This document shows, piece after piece, positions 15,168 to 23,322 of a DNA stretch of 34,196 nt. Below the pieces are notes generated by a model, which saw only the letters and a program-made list of their open reading frames with translations, was not told where the DNA came from and did no database searches. A program made the position numbers and the translations under genes. Where the stretch lies: contig USHV01000030.1 of assembly GCA_900554695.1 (NCBI GenBank), forward strand, positions 1 to 34,196, read 5' to 3'. Numbering within the stretch: the stretch's first letter is position 1; each line of letters starts with the position of its first letter. Source of the stretch: an uncultured Prevotella sp. GTDB lineage: Bacteria; Bacteroidota; Bacteroidia; Bacteroidales; Bacteroidaceae.

Positions 15168-16130
15168 ATGCGGACATTTTTCAACGTGGAAGACCTCGGC
15201 AGCCTCGACAAGGCTTTGGACGAGGCACGGGAGATAAAACAAGACAGATTCGGATATCAGTCGCTCGGCAAGAACAAGACCCTGCTGATGATATTCTTCA
15301 ACAACAGCCTGCGCACAAGGCTCAGCACACAGAAGGCGGCAATGAACCTAGGCATGAATGTCATCGTGCTCGACGTGAACGCGGGAGCATGGAAGCTCGA
15401 GACCGAGCGAGGAGTGATAATGGACGGCGACAAGTCGGAACACCTGCTCGAGGCCATTCCGGTGATGGGATGCTACTGCGACCTCATCGGCATACGCTCA
15501 TTCGCGGGACTTACCGACCGCGAATACGACTACGCCGAGACCATCGTGCAGCAGTTTGTCAAGTACAGCGGACGCCCGGTGTTCGCCATGGAGACTGCCA
15601 CGGTGCACCCGCTCCAGGCATTCGCCGACCTCATCACCATCGAGGAGCACAAGACCAAGGCGCGCCCAAAGGTGGTACTGACATGGGCGCCCCACTGCCG
15701 CGCGCTACCGCAGGCCGTGCCAAACTCGTTCGCGCAGTGGATGAACGCTGCCGACGTTGATTTTGTCATCACTCAACCCGAAGGCTACGAACTCGACCCC
15801 AAGTTCGTGGGCGACGCAAAGGTTACCTACAACCAGATGGAAGCACTCGAGGGCGCCGACTTCGTTTACGCCAAAAACTGGAGCTGTCCGGGCGTGACTC
15901 GCCCCGAAGACTACGGAAAGATTCTGAGCAAGGACATGAGCTGGACCATCGACAGCCGACACATGGCCGTCACCGACAACGGAAAGTTCATGCACTGTCT
16001 GCCCGTGCGCCGCGGTCTCATCGTCACCGACGACGTCATAGAGAGCCCCAACTCGCTCGTAATACCCGAGGCTGCCAACCGCGAGATTTCGGCAGAGGTA
16101 GTGATAAAACGCATGCTTGAGTCACTCTAA
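15168..16130 (+). CDS. argF': N-succinylornithine carbamoyltransferase (ArgF')
   Basis: The 320-residue transcarbamylase transfers carbamoyl phosphate to an N-acylated ornithine, giving N-acyl-citrulline. The carbamoyl-phosphate loop is 'NNSLRTR' (45-51) rather than the STRTR of ordinary ornithine transcarbamylase. 'HPLQ' (147-150) and 'HCLP' (276-279) complete the active site. The block 'VNAGAWKLETERGVIMDGDK' places it with Bacteroides fragilis ArgF' and Xanthomonas acetylornithine transcarbamylase. At the specificity position (90, by my count and recalled alignment) it has Ser, not the Glu of acetyl-specific enzymes, which favours N-succinylornithine. It is the last gene of the xre-acs-proBA-argF' run and is closed by the terminator at 16141-16175. 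Confidence 0.92.
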   Translation: MRTFFNVEDLGSLDKALDEAREIKQDRFGYQSLGKNKTLLMIFFNNSLRTRLSTQKAAMNLGMNVIVLDVNAGAWKLETERGVIMDGDKSEHLLEAIPVMGCYCDLIGIRSFAGLTDREYDYAETIVQQFVKYSGRPVFAMETATVHPLQAFADLITIEEHKTKARPKVVLTWAPHCRALPQAVPNSFAQWMNAADVDFVITQPEGYELDPKFVGDAKVTYNQMEALEGADFVYAKNWSCPGVTRPEDYGKILSKDMSWTIDSRHMAVTDNGKFMHCLPVRRGLIVTDDVIESPNSLVIPEAANREISAEVVIKRMLESL

Positions 16131-16140
16131 AGAATAAAAC

Positions 16141-16175
16141 AAAGGCGCCGGGAATGATAGTCTGACGCCTTTTTT
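16141..16175 (+). terminator. rho-independent terminator after argF'
   Basis: AAAGGCG (16141-16147) pairs with CGCCTTT (16166-16172), followed by a T-run to 16175. It lies 10 bp after the argF' stop. Confidence 0.75.
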
Positions 16176-16204
16176 ATATCCAAATGAAAAGGAACGGAAT
16201 ATTT

Positions 16205-16356
16205 TTCATAAACAGAAAAATATTCTTCTGATAAAAAGAACAGTGCATTACGGCAGACGGAAAGGAATATTCCGATAAACAAAAAAGACCTTTCCGACAA
16301 ACGATAAAGAACATTCCTATAAACAAAAGAATCTTTCCCAACAGACCGAAAAGAAA
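16205..16356. repeat. degenerate 22-bp periodic repeats
   Basis: Units starting TTCC-ATAAACAAAAAAGA-like begin near 16205, 16226, 16270, 16292, 16314 and 16335, that is, at intervals of 21-22 bp or twice that. The DNA is non-coding and purine-rich on this strand. From 16357 to 16610 I see no gene or further repeat. Confidence 0.5.
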
Positions 16357-16610
16357 ATCATAGCACCGGATAATCCCCCTTCCGACAAGCATAAAAGCCA
16401 CTACAAACGCCCCACAATATTATTATCAACACACATCAGAGATATTTACGCCCCACTTTCAAATCGTAACCTGATTTTCATTTTTCCGCCTCGGTTTCCC
16501 ACTCTACCCCGAAAAATAAGCGCGTATTTGCGGACTGACTTTCCTTCGGGCGCAAATATGCGAATTATGAGAGGATATCATAAACCACTGAATACCAACA
16601 GCTTATATTT

Positions 16611-16734
16611 AAAGGCCATTTCCCCGCATTACGATATGCCCCATTTCGCCATGCAATAAAGCCCATTTCGGAAGCTGAAAAGCACCATATCGCACCATGA
16701 TATAGGCTTTATCGCACCACGAAATGGGCTTTAT
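16611..16734. repeat. palindromic repeat cluster with 22-bp modules
   Basis: ATAAAGCCCATTTCG (16656-16670) is the exact inverse of CGAAATGGGCTTTAT (16720-16734), separated by 49 bp. The right arm is made of two tandem 22-bp modules starting at 16688 and 16710 (TATCGCACCA-GA-AT-GGCTT). The left arm has related CCATTTC modules near 16616, 16641 and 16663 in the opposite orientation. A long transcript hairpin is possible. Confidence 0.65.
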
Positions 16735-16851
16735 CAGAAAACGAAACAAATGATTTCAGACTATGATATAGGGTATACCATAAGAAGGTCCGGGCTGAAA
16801 CAGCCTTTATTACATTGGTTTTAACATTCATTCACACTTCTTTTGCGAAAA

Positions 16852-16887
16852 TATTTTGTCAAAATTTAGTCAAGAAAAATTGTAAGT
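16852..16887 (+). repeat. dispersed intergenic repeat, module B (copy 2)
   Basis: These 36 nt are identical to 1484-1519. The rest of 16888-16999 shows no gene. Confidence 0.75.
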
Positions 16888-16999
16888 CCGTCACCGATAT
16901 TTTCGCTTAAAAAAATATCATCATCCACGGGCAATCACCCGCAATCCTGCCTTCCTGTCGGCCACCACCTTCTCCTCCCCTCAGCCATCAGCAAAAAAC

Positions 17000-17048
17000 A
17001 AAGGTGGAACACAGGCCAACGGAGTGTCTCCGCCTGTGTTCCACCTTT
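17000..17048 (-). terminator. terminator after the rseP operon
   Basis: A perfect 17-bp stem (17000-17016 with 17032-17048) has a 15-nt loop. On the minus strand it is followed by a T-rich stretch. It lies 56 bp past the rseP stop and closes the tsaB-to-rseP operon. Confidence 0.85.
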
Positions 17049-17104
17049 ACCATATTCGTCATCCGCACGCCGGCGCAGCACTCACCACGCTGTGCGCGCA
17101 GCAT

Positions 17105-18487
17105 TTACATATATCCGAGCCAGCGCAATATGTCGTTCATGTTGGCGACAATCATCAGCAACATCAGTATGATGATGCCCACATACTCGGCGCGTATCAT
17201 GAACGTCTCGCTCGGTTTGCGGCGCGTGATCATCTCATACAAGAGGAAAAGCACGTGTCCGCCGTCCAGAGCGGGGATGGGAAGGATGTTCATGAAGGCC
17301 AATATGATGCTCAGGAACGCCGTCATGAGCCAGAACGCATGCCAGTCCCATACAGGCGGGAAGAGGCTTCCTATGGCGCCGAAACCACCGAGCGACTTCG
17401 CTCCGTCGGCTGAGAACACATACTTCATGTCGCCCACATAGCCCGCGAGCACGTTCCATCCGTACTTCACTCCTGCCGGGAAACTCTCGAAGAATCCGTA
17501 AGACACGTGTGTCGGTGTGTAATAACCATACATCGACTTCACGAAGAATCCGAGCTCCATTTCATCGCCAAGCGTTGCACCGGCCTTTATTGTCACCGGA
17601 CGTCCGCCCGCCATGCGCACGAAGGCAAGGTTCACCGTGCGTGCGGCAAGGCTGTCAACATGGTTCTGCGCGGCGGCAAGCATGTCGCGGTGGCGACCTA
17701 TCTCATACTGGAAATCGTTGTATGAGTCTATCTTCTTGCCGTCTATCTCGACTATCTGGTCACCCGCACGCAGACCTATGCGGTGCGCTATCGAGTTGTC
17801 CATCACTGAGTCTATGCGTGCCGGGATGAACGGACGCGCGAACATCGGCTCCGCCTTCAGCATGCCGAGCAGGTTGATGTCGCCGTTGAGGGCTATCGAC
17901 ATCTTCTTGCCGTCACGTATGATGTCGGCGCGATGAGCCTCAGACAGGTCTCTGAACATGTCGGCGCCGAACTCCTTGAACTCGCCTTTCTCCGTGCCCA
18001 CGAGTCTGTCGCCGTCGCGGAAACCGAGTGCCTTGGCCTCGTTGTTGAACTTCATGCCCATCGTCATGTCCTTAGGACGCACGAAGTCCTCGCCCCAGTA
18101 GAACAGGCACATGGAGTAGATGAACAGCGCCAGGACGAAATTCACCAGCACACCGCCCACCATTATGAGCAGCCGTTGCCACGCCGGTTTGGACCGGAAC
18201 TCCCACGGTTGTACGGGTTGTTTCATCTGTTCGCTGTCGAACGACTCGTCTATCATTCCGGCTATCTTGCAATATCCGCCCAGAGGCAGCCATCCCACGC
18301 CGTATGTCGTCTCGCTCTTCTTGGGCTTGAACTCAAACAGGTGGAACCAAGGATCAAAGAATAAGTAAAACTTCTCCACACGAACGCCGAAGAGCTTTGA
18401 GAAAAAGAAATGGCCGCCTTCGTGCAGAAGAACAAGAATAGAGATTGCCAGCATGAACTGCAGCAGTCTTATCAAAAAAACTTCCAT
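17105..18487 (-). CDS. rseP: site-2 membrane protease RseP
   Basis: This 460-residue intramembrane zinc protease cuts transmembrane anti-sigma factors and signal-peptide remnants. The zinc site 'HEGGH' (22-26, HExxH) sits in the first membrane helix, and the third zinc ligand is in 'ALDGGH' (Asp408) near the C-terminus. A PDZ domain lies at about 215-290 ('GLRAGDQIVEIDGKKI'), and a more degenerate PDZ-like stretch precedes it. Hydrophobic spans occur near 5-22, 108-130, 388-405 and 435-455. It is the last gene of the minus-strand operon, 19 bp after dxr, and the terminator at 17000-17048 follows. The dxr-rseP neighbourhood is widespread in bacteria. Confidence 0.95.
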   Translation of the reverse strand: MEVFLIRLLQFMLAISILVLLHEGGHFFFSKLFGVRVEKFYLFFDPWFHLFEFKPKKSETTYGVGWLPLGGYCKIAGMIDESFDSEQMKQPVQPWEFRSKPAWQRLLIMVGGVLVNFVLALFIYSMCLFYWGEDFVRPKDMTMGMKFNNEAKALGFRDGDRLVGTEKGEFKEFGADMFRDLSEAHRADIIRDGKKMSIALNGDINLLGMLKAEPMFARPFIPARIDSVMDNSIAHRIGLRAGDQIVEIDGKKIDSYNDFQYEIGRHRDMLAAAQNHVDSLAARTVNLAFVRMAGGRPVTIKAGATLGDEMELGFFVKSMYGYYTPTHVSYGFFESFPAGVKYGWNVLAGYVGDMKYVFSADGAKSLGGFGAIGSLFPPVWDWHAFWLMTAFLSIILAFMNILPIPALDGGHVLFLLYEMITRRKPSETFMIRAEYVGIIILMLLMIVANMNDILRWLGYM

Positions 18488-18506
18488 TATATTTATTAAT
18501 ATGATT

Positions 18507-19661
18507 TTAGTTGTTCATTAACTCTCTTGCCACACGACGTGCCTCGGCATCGGTCTGCACGTATGTGTCGTAACTCGGCGAGGCGTCGAACGCCACGCGC
18601 TCCATTGTGCGCTCTATGATGTCGGCCATGGCGGGGAAAGAGCACTCGCCGCGGCGGAAACCCTCGTTCACTATCTCGTTGGCCGCGTTCACTATGCACG
18701 GCATGTTGCCGCCACGGTGTATCGCCTCGAACGCTATGGCCAGACAGCGGAACTTCTCCAGGTCGGGTTCGAAGAACTCGAGCGGATGGCGGAACAGGTC
18801 GAGACGGTCGCCGGAGAGCGGCAGACGGTCGGGATAGGAGAACGCATACTGTATGGGCAGGCGCATGTCGGGCACGCCGAGCTGCGCCTTCACCGCGCCG
18901 TCGCAGAACTGCACGGCACTGTGCACTATCGACTGCGGATGGACGAGCACCTGTATCTTCTCGGCGGGAACGCCGAAGAGCCATTTGGCCTCTATCACCT
19001 CGAAACCCTTGTTCATCATCGTGGCCGAGTCGATGGTTATCTTCGCGCCCATCTCCCATGTGGGATGCTTCAGCGCGTCGGCGGCTGTCACCGTAGCCAT
19101 CTGCTCCTTTGTAAAGAGGCGGAACGGGCCGCCCGACGCCGTGAGCAGTATCTTCTCCACCTCGTTGTCGCCCTCGCCCACTATGCTCTGGAATATTGCC
19201 GAGTGCTCGCTGTCCACGGGCAGTATCTGCACACGGTTCTCCAGCGCCAGCCGGCATATCAGTTCGCCGGCAACGACAAGCGTCTCCTTGTTGGCAAGAC
19301 ATATCTTCTTGTGAGCCTTTATGGCGCGTATCGTAGGCGACAGACCGGCAAAACCCACCATGGCGGTGAGCACCATGTCGATGGGCGACGCCTCCACTAT
19401 CTGGTCGAGAGCGTTGCGGCCTGCATACACTTTTATATCGGGAAGGTCTGAAAGGAGTTCTTTCAGTCTGTCGTAATGTTCTTCGTTGGCGATGACCACC
19501 GCCGCCGGACGGAACTCGCGGGCCTGCCGTGCCAGCTGTTCCACTCTGTTGTTGGCCGTCAGGCAATAGGCTTCAAAAAGATCGTTGTGCTCTCTTATAA
19601 CGTCGAGAGCCTGAGTGCCTATCGAGCCTGTAGAGCCGAGAATACATATCTGTTTCTTCAT
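18507..19661 (-). CDS. dxr: 1-deoxy-D-xylulose-5-phosphate reductoisomerase
   Basis: The 384-residue enzyme converts DXP to methylerythritol 4-phosphate, the committed step of the MEP isoprenoid route. The NADPH loop 'GSTGSIG' is at residues 9-15, 'ANKETLV' at 123-129, and the metal ligands Asp150 and Glu152 lie in 'PVDSEHSAIFQ', at the same numbers as in the E. coli enzyme. Length is normal. The start overlaps the end of rimM by 4 bases, so translation is coupled. A fosmidomycin target by family. Confidence 0.96.
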   Translation of the reverse strand: MKKQICILGSTGSIGTQALDVIREHNDLFEAYCLTANNRVEQLARQAREFRPAAVVIANEEHYDRLKELLSDLPDIKVYAGRNALDQIVEASPIDMVLTAMVGFAGLSPTIRAIKAHKKICLANKETLVVAGELICRLALENRVQILPVDSEHSAIFQSIVGEGDNEVEKILLTASGGPFRLFTKEQMATVTAADALKHPTWEMGAKITIDSATMMNKGFEVIEAKWLFGVPAEKIQVLVHPQSIVHSAVQFCDGAVKAQLGVPDMRLPIQYAFSYPDRLPLSGDRLDLFRHPLEFFEPDLEKFRCLAIAFEAIHRGGNMPCIVNAANEIVNEGFRRGECSFPAMADIIERTMERVAFDASPSYDTYVQTDAEARRVARELMNN

Positions 19662-20188
19662 AATCTATGCAAATCGAGTAATCCTTCGGGCAGCCGCATT
19701 CTCAGCTCGCGGCGGTCGGCGTCGAAGGAATCTATCAAATCCTCATTGGCGGGTATCAGCATCTGCTCACCCTCCGGTGAGTCAACCTCGAACAGCAGGT
19801 TTGCGGTGCTGTCGTCCACCGAGCGTATTGTGCCCACCGTGCTGCCGCTGTTCTCGTCGATGAGCGTAAAACCCACTATCTCTGCCCACGACAGCTCGTC
19901 GTCAGTGGAGTCTGAAAGTTTCCTTGGGAAAAAGACGGCGCACCCCGTGAGGTCGCGTGCACGCTCCTGCGAGTCGATGCCGCAGAACTTGACGAGCGCC
20001 GACGAACTGCCGTTGAAACGGTAGCTCTCCATGAAGAACGGCACCAGAATGCCGTCGATGTCGAGCACCAGATACTCGGCGTCGCAGCGGTCGAACACGT
20101 CGTCGTCGAACGCGAACGTCAGTTCGCCTCCCACGCCGTGCGGCTTGCCTATGCGTCCTATTCTGTAAACTTCCTCCTGTCTTATCAT
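19658..20188 (-). CDS. rimM: ribosome maturation factor RimM
   Basis: The 176-residue protein helps assemble the 30S subunit head by binding S19 and 16S rRNA. The N-terminal RimM domain begins with the signature 'RIGRIGKPHGVGGELTF' (residues 10-26), and a PRC-barrel domain follows at about 95-172 ('LSWAEIVGFTLIDENSGSTVGTI', 'LIPANEDLIDSFD'). Length is typical. It sits 1 bp after murA and overlaps dxr by 4 bases. Confidence 0.93.
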   Translation of the reverse strand: MIRQEEVYRIGRIGKPHGVGGELTFAFDDDVFDRCDAEYLVLDIDGILVPFFMESYRFNGSSSALVKFCGIDSQERARDLTGCAVFFPRKLSDSTDDELSWAEIVGFTLIDENSGSTVGTIRSVDDSTANLLFEVDSPEGEQMLIPANEDLIDSFDADRRELRMRLPEGLLDLHRL

Positions 20189-20189
20189 A

Positions 20190-21500
20190 TCAGCATCCCG
20201 TTCGGGTTATCTTTGCTCCGAGAGCGTTCAGACGCGCCTCTATGTCTTCATATCCGCGGTCTATCTGCGCTATGTTCTCAATGCGGCTCGTGCCCTTGGC
20301 GCTCATGGCGGCAATGAGCAGCGCGATGCCCGCACGTATGTCGGGGCTGGTCATGCGGCCTGCCCTGAGCTGTTTGCGGCGGTCGTGACCTATCACCACG
20401 GCGCGGTGCGGATCGCACAGTATTATCTGCGCGCCCATGTCTATGAGCTTGTCCACGAAGAACAGACGGCTCTCGAACATCTTCTGATGGAACAGCACGC
20501 TGCCGCGTGCCTGCGTGGCGACCACGATGAGCACCGACAGAAGGTCAGGCGTAAGGCCCGGCCACGGAGCGTCGGCAAGCGTCATGATGGTGCCGTCGAT
20601 GAACGAATCCACCTCGTAGTGCTCCTGTTGCGGCACGATTATGTCGTCGCCGTCGATGTCCACTCTCACGCCCAGACGGCGGAAAGCGTCGGGAATGATG
20701 CCCAGGTTGCGCATCGACACGTTCTTTATCCTCACGCCCTCGCCCACCATCGCGGCCATTCCTATGAACGAGCCAACCTCAATCATGTCGGGCAGTATGG
20801 TGTGGCTGATGCCGTGAAGCGACTTCACGCCTATAATGGTTATGTAGTTCGAACCTATGCCGCTTATGTTCGCGCCCATGCCGTTGAGCATGTGGCAGAG
20901 CTGCTGTATGTATGGTTCGCACGCCGCATTGTATATTGTTGTGGTGCCTTCGGCCATCACCGCCGCCATGATTATATTGGCAGTACCGGTGATCGACGCC
21001 TCGTCGAGCAGCATGTAGCAGCCCTTCAGGTGTCTGGCCTCTATGTTATAGACATTGCGGTCGGTGTCTACCACCAGTTCGGCACCGAGATATTTGAATC
21101 CCAGAAAATGGGTGTCGAGCCTGCGCCGCCCTATCTTGTCGCCTCCGGGCTCGGCTATGGTAGCCTTGCCGAAGCGTCCGAGCAGCGGACCCATGAGCAG
21201 CACGCTGCCCCTGAGTGCCGAGCACTTCTTCACATACTCGTCGCTGCCGAGATAGCTGAAGTCCAGCTCGTCGGCCTTGAACGTGTAGTCGTTCCTCGAG
21301 TTGCGCGTCACCTTCACACCCATGTTCTGCAACAGCAGTATGAGGTTGTTCACGTCGAGAATGTCCGGTATGTTCTTTATTCTCACCTCTTCAGAAGTAA
21401 GCAGCACTGCGCTTATCACCTCGAGCGCCTCGTTTTTTGCCCCCTGAGGAGATATAGAGCCTTTAAGCGGGTGACCGCCTTCGATGACAAACGATTCCAT
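20190..21500 (-). CDS. murA: UDP-N-acetylglucosamine 1-carboxyvinyltransferase
   Basis: The 436-residue enzyme adds enolpyruvate to UDP-GlcNAc, the first committed step of peptidoglycan synthesis in the cytoplasm. Lys22 in 'GAKNEAL' and the two-domain EPSP-synthase-like pattern are present. In the active-site loop, where most MurA enzymes have a cysteine, this protein reads 'EPGGDKIGRRRLDTHF', with Asp121 in the cysteine position. Asp at this site is known in MurA of Mycobacterium and Chlamydia and prevents fosfomycin attack. The gene lies 2 bp after the DUF4290 gene and 1 bp before rimM. Confidence 0.95.
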   Translation of the reverse strand: MESFVIEGGHPLKGSISPQGAKNEALEVISAVLLTSEEVRIKNIPDILDVNNLILLLQNMGVKVTRNSRNDYTFKADELDFSYLGSDEYVKKCSALRGSVLLMGPLLGRFGKATIAEPGGDKIGRRRLDTHFLGFKYLGAELVVDTDRNVYNIEARHLKGCYMLLDEASITGTANIIMAAVMAEGTTTIYNAACEPYIQQLCHMLNGMGANISGIGSNYITIIGVKSLHGISHTILPDMIEVGSFIGMAAMVGEGVRIKNVSMRNLGIIPDAFRRLGVRVDIDGDDIIVPQQEHYEVDSFIDGTIMTLADAPWPGLTPDLLSVLIVVATQARGSVLFHQKMFESRLFFVDKLIDMGAQIILCDPHRAVVIGHDRRKQLRAGRMTSPDIRAGIALLIAAMSAKGTSRIENIAQIDRGYEDIEARLNALGAKITRTGC

Positions 21501-21502
21501 GA

Positions 21503-22096
21503 TTATCTTCTTTTACGTTTGCGTTCAGTTTCCTTAACCTCCATTTTATCAAACTCGAACGTATCCAGATCCAGCTGCACCCGGCCGCCTGTGTATGCAG
21601 CCAGGTCTGAAGCCACCTTCTCGTCGTCGGCCGAACCGTTGCTCCACTGACGCAGGTTGCGCTTCATCTGGTTGGCGGTGATGCGTATCAGCTCGTCGCG
21701 CTCCGGTCCGTCCTCCATGGTCTTGAGCTTGTCGAACAGCTCGAACATCATGTAGCCGTAGTGCTTCACCGGTATCTTCTTCATGGGATACTCCACCGGC
21801 GACGGCTTCTCGGCTATCTTGCCCGCCTGACTGATGTCGCACGGATAGTCGATGTCGAGCCTGAAACCGCTCATAATGGCCAGATGATCCCACAGCTTCT
21901 GCTGGAAGTCGGCAGTTCCCGCTGTCTGCGGAAACATGCGTTCCATTATGGCGACAATGGCATTGGCGCAGCGCTGGCGCTCGTCTCTGTCTTCCAGCGT
22001 CACCGCATAGTCTATCATGCTCTGCACCTCACGTCCGTACTCGGGCATGATGAGCTTCTCGCGCTGTGTGTTATAGTCTAAGCCTTCTATGTTCAT
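21503..22096 (-). CDS. DUF4290-domain protein
   Basis: The 197-residue cytoplasmic protein has no signal peptide or membrane span. It matches the Bacteroidetes-specific DUF4290 family as I remember it ('LDYNTQREKLIMPEYGREVQSMIDYAV', then 'LWDHLAIMSGFRLDIDYP'). It is mostly helical and ends in a very basic tail (KETERKRKRR). It lies 12 bp after tsaB and 2 bp before murA. The steady association with murA suggests a role linked to cell-wall synthesis or ribosome maturation, but the function is unknown. Confidence 0.82.
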   Translation of the reverse strand: MNIEGLDYNTQREKLIMPEYGREVQSMIDYAVTLEDRDERQRCANAIVAIMERMFPQTAGTADFQQKLWDHLAIMSGFRLDIDYPCDISQAGKIAEKPSPVEYPMKKIPVKHYGYMMFELFDKLKTMEDGPERDELIRITANQMKRNLRQWSNGSADDEKVASDLAAYTGGRVQLDLDTFEFDKMEVKETERKRKRR

Positions 22097-22108
22097 AGGT
22101 TGATTTCG

Positions 22109-22798
22109 TTATATGAGTTTTGACGGCTTCTTTGCAACGAAGTCCTTCAGATAGAACGGCACGAAGTATGCCACGTCCTCAAAACGGCCCTCGGCCATGC
22201 GTTTCTCGGCTATGGGCGACATCCACTTGGCCAGAGGCTTGACGTCGGGGATGAAACGCGCGTTGGGATGGTTTATCTCCTTCATGCACTTGGCGGCGCC
22301 GTTGCCGAAGAAATATACAGGTCCGCGGTCGAGATACTCGCGGTAGGTGTCGGCCGTAACGATGTCGGCACCAACGGGACGAACCTCTTTCAGTGAGCGG
22401 TCATACACGGCGGCATACACCTCCATGCGGCGGGCGTCGATCATCGGACACAGCAGTGCGCCCTCTTCCACCTTCTCGTCAAGAAGCACCGGAACGGCCA
22501 ACAGCTCGAGTGTGGGAACGGCTATCAGCTTGAGGTCGCGGCCGTAGCACACGCCCTTGGCCATCGACACGCCTATGCGCAGACCGGTGTAAGAGCCCGG
22601 ACCGCAGCTCACTGCCACAGCGTCGAACGGTATGGCATGGCTGTCGGCAAACGACAGCGCCTCGTCAACAAACGAACCTAACTTCACGGCGTGGTTGGGG
22701 CCGTTGAAATCTTCGTTGCTGTAGATGCAGGCTCCGTCCTGACTCACGGCCACCGAACATACGTCGGTGCTCGTTTCTATATGTAAAATACACGACAT
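22109..22798 (-). CDS. tsaB: tRNA threonylcarbamoyladenosine complex subunit TsaB
   Basis: The 229-residue protein is the dimerisation partner of TsaD in forming t6A at position 37 of ANN-decoding tRNAs. The ASKHA-fold N-terminus 'ILHIETSTDVCSVAV' (4-18) and the signature 'SCGPGSYTGLRIGVSMAKG' (64-82) are intact. It is the first gene of the minus-strand operon, with its promoter at 22883-22913, a leader of about 75 nt, and DUF4290 12 bp downstream. Confidence 0.93.
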   Translation of the reverse strand: MSCILHIETSTDVCSVAVSQDGACIYSNEDFNGPNHAVKLGSFVDEALSFADSHAIPFDAVAVSCGPGSYTGLRIGVSMAKGVCYGRDLKLIAVPTLELLAVPVLLDEKVEEGALLCPMIDARRMEVYAAVYDRSLKEVRPVGADIVTADTYREYLDRGPVYFFGNGAAKCMKEINHPNARFIPDVKPLAKWMSPIAEKRMAEGRFEDVAYFVPFYLKDFVAKKPSKLI

Positions 22799-22882
22799 TT
22801 TGTGATTGTTGTTTTATAAAACACGTTTATGCGAAGCCGCACACGGCAGCCCCGCGGTTATCGACATTTCGTATAACTTTTG

Positions 22883-22913
22883 CAAAGATAATGCAAATAG
22901 AATGGTGGACAAA
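22883..22913 (-). promoter_or_regulatory. promoter of the tsaB-rseP operon
   Basis: On the minus strand TTTG (22910-22913), 19 bp, then TATCTTTG (22883-22890) match the Bacteroidetes consensus, about 85 bp upstream of the tsaB ATG. From 22914 to 23163 I see no gene; the short plus-strand frame there looks random. Confidence 0.7.
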
Positions 22914-23163
22914 ATAAAATCATTTATTTTTCGCATGCCGAAGCCCTAATTTTAACGCACAGACGGCATATCGGCGCAAAAACACGGAACAGTCTTACAG
23001 CATGCAGTCATGTCCATATTGTCCATACACCTTTGCGGCGCGGCACACACGGCAACCCACCGCCGGGCACAGCAAAAGACCGACGGCACAAAACAGGACA
23101 ACTACATACGGAAGCATGTCAGCAGAACCGTGCTTTCTCTTTGCACCTTATTATATATATACA

Positions 23164-23179
23164 CCTCTTGGGTAGAGGT
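23164..23179 (+). repeat. left arm of inverted repeat (candidate inversion site)
   Basis: The 16-bp sequence CCTCTTGGGTAGAGGT is the exact inverse of 23323-23338. Each arm is itself a dyad (CCTCT - 5 nt - AGAGG), as in many site-specific recombination core sites. Confidence 0.85.
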
Positions 23180-23322
23180 TAATCATATTAATCAACTAAA
23201 CTTCGGCAAAGTTAATGATTTTATTAGGAATAACCAACAAATTTCCGGTAAAAAATACAATCAGTAGGATATTTTTAATAAAGCTTACATTTTGCTCACA
23301 TATTCCCGTGTCAAAAATACTT
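23180..23322. promoter_or_regulatory. candidate invertible promoter segment
   Basis: The 143 bp between two perfect 16-bp inverted repeats contain promoter-like elements only on the minus strand: TAACTTTG (23207-23214), with GTTG 20 bp or TTTG 23 bp upstream (23238-23241), and a second TATTTTTG (23312-23319). In this orientation transcription points away from the secreted-protein gene at 23553. Inversion would turn it toward that gene with a leader of about 250 nt. This is the layout of Bacteroidales phase-variable promoters. No invertase gene is in the window. Confidence 0.55.

Noticed and set aside
16174..16401. 75-codon Phe-rich minus-strand ORF
   Set aside because: It is produced by the AT-rich 22-bp periodic repeats; its hydrophobic look comes from the T-rich strand.
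16205..16734. Possible CRISPR array because of about 22-bp periodic repeats
   Set aside because: Repeats are degenerate and contiguous without spacers of even length, and no cas gene is nearby.
20385..21650. 421-codon plus-strand ORF opposite murA
   Set aside because: It is antisense shadow of a clearly real gene, with His/Val/Tyr-rich residues and no recognisable domain.
23010..23267. 85-codon ORF upstream of the inverted repeat
   Set aside because: It crosses the left inverted-repeat arm, has no leader or domain, and is better explained as non-coding regulatory DNA.
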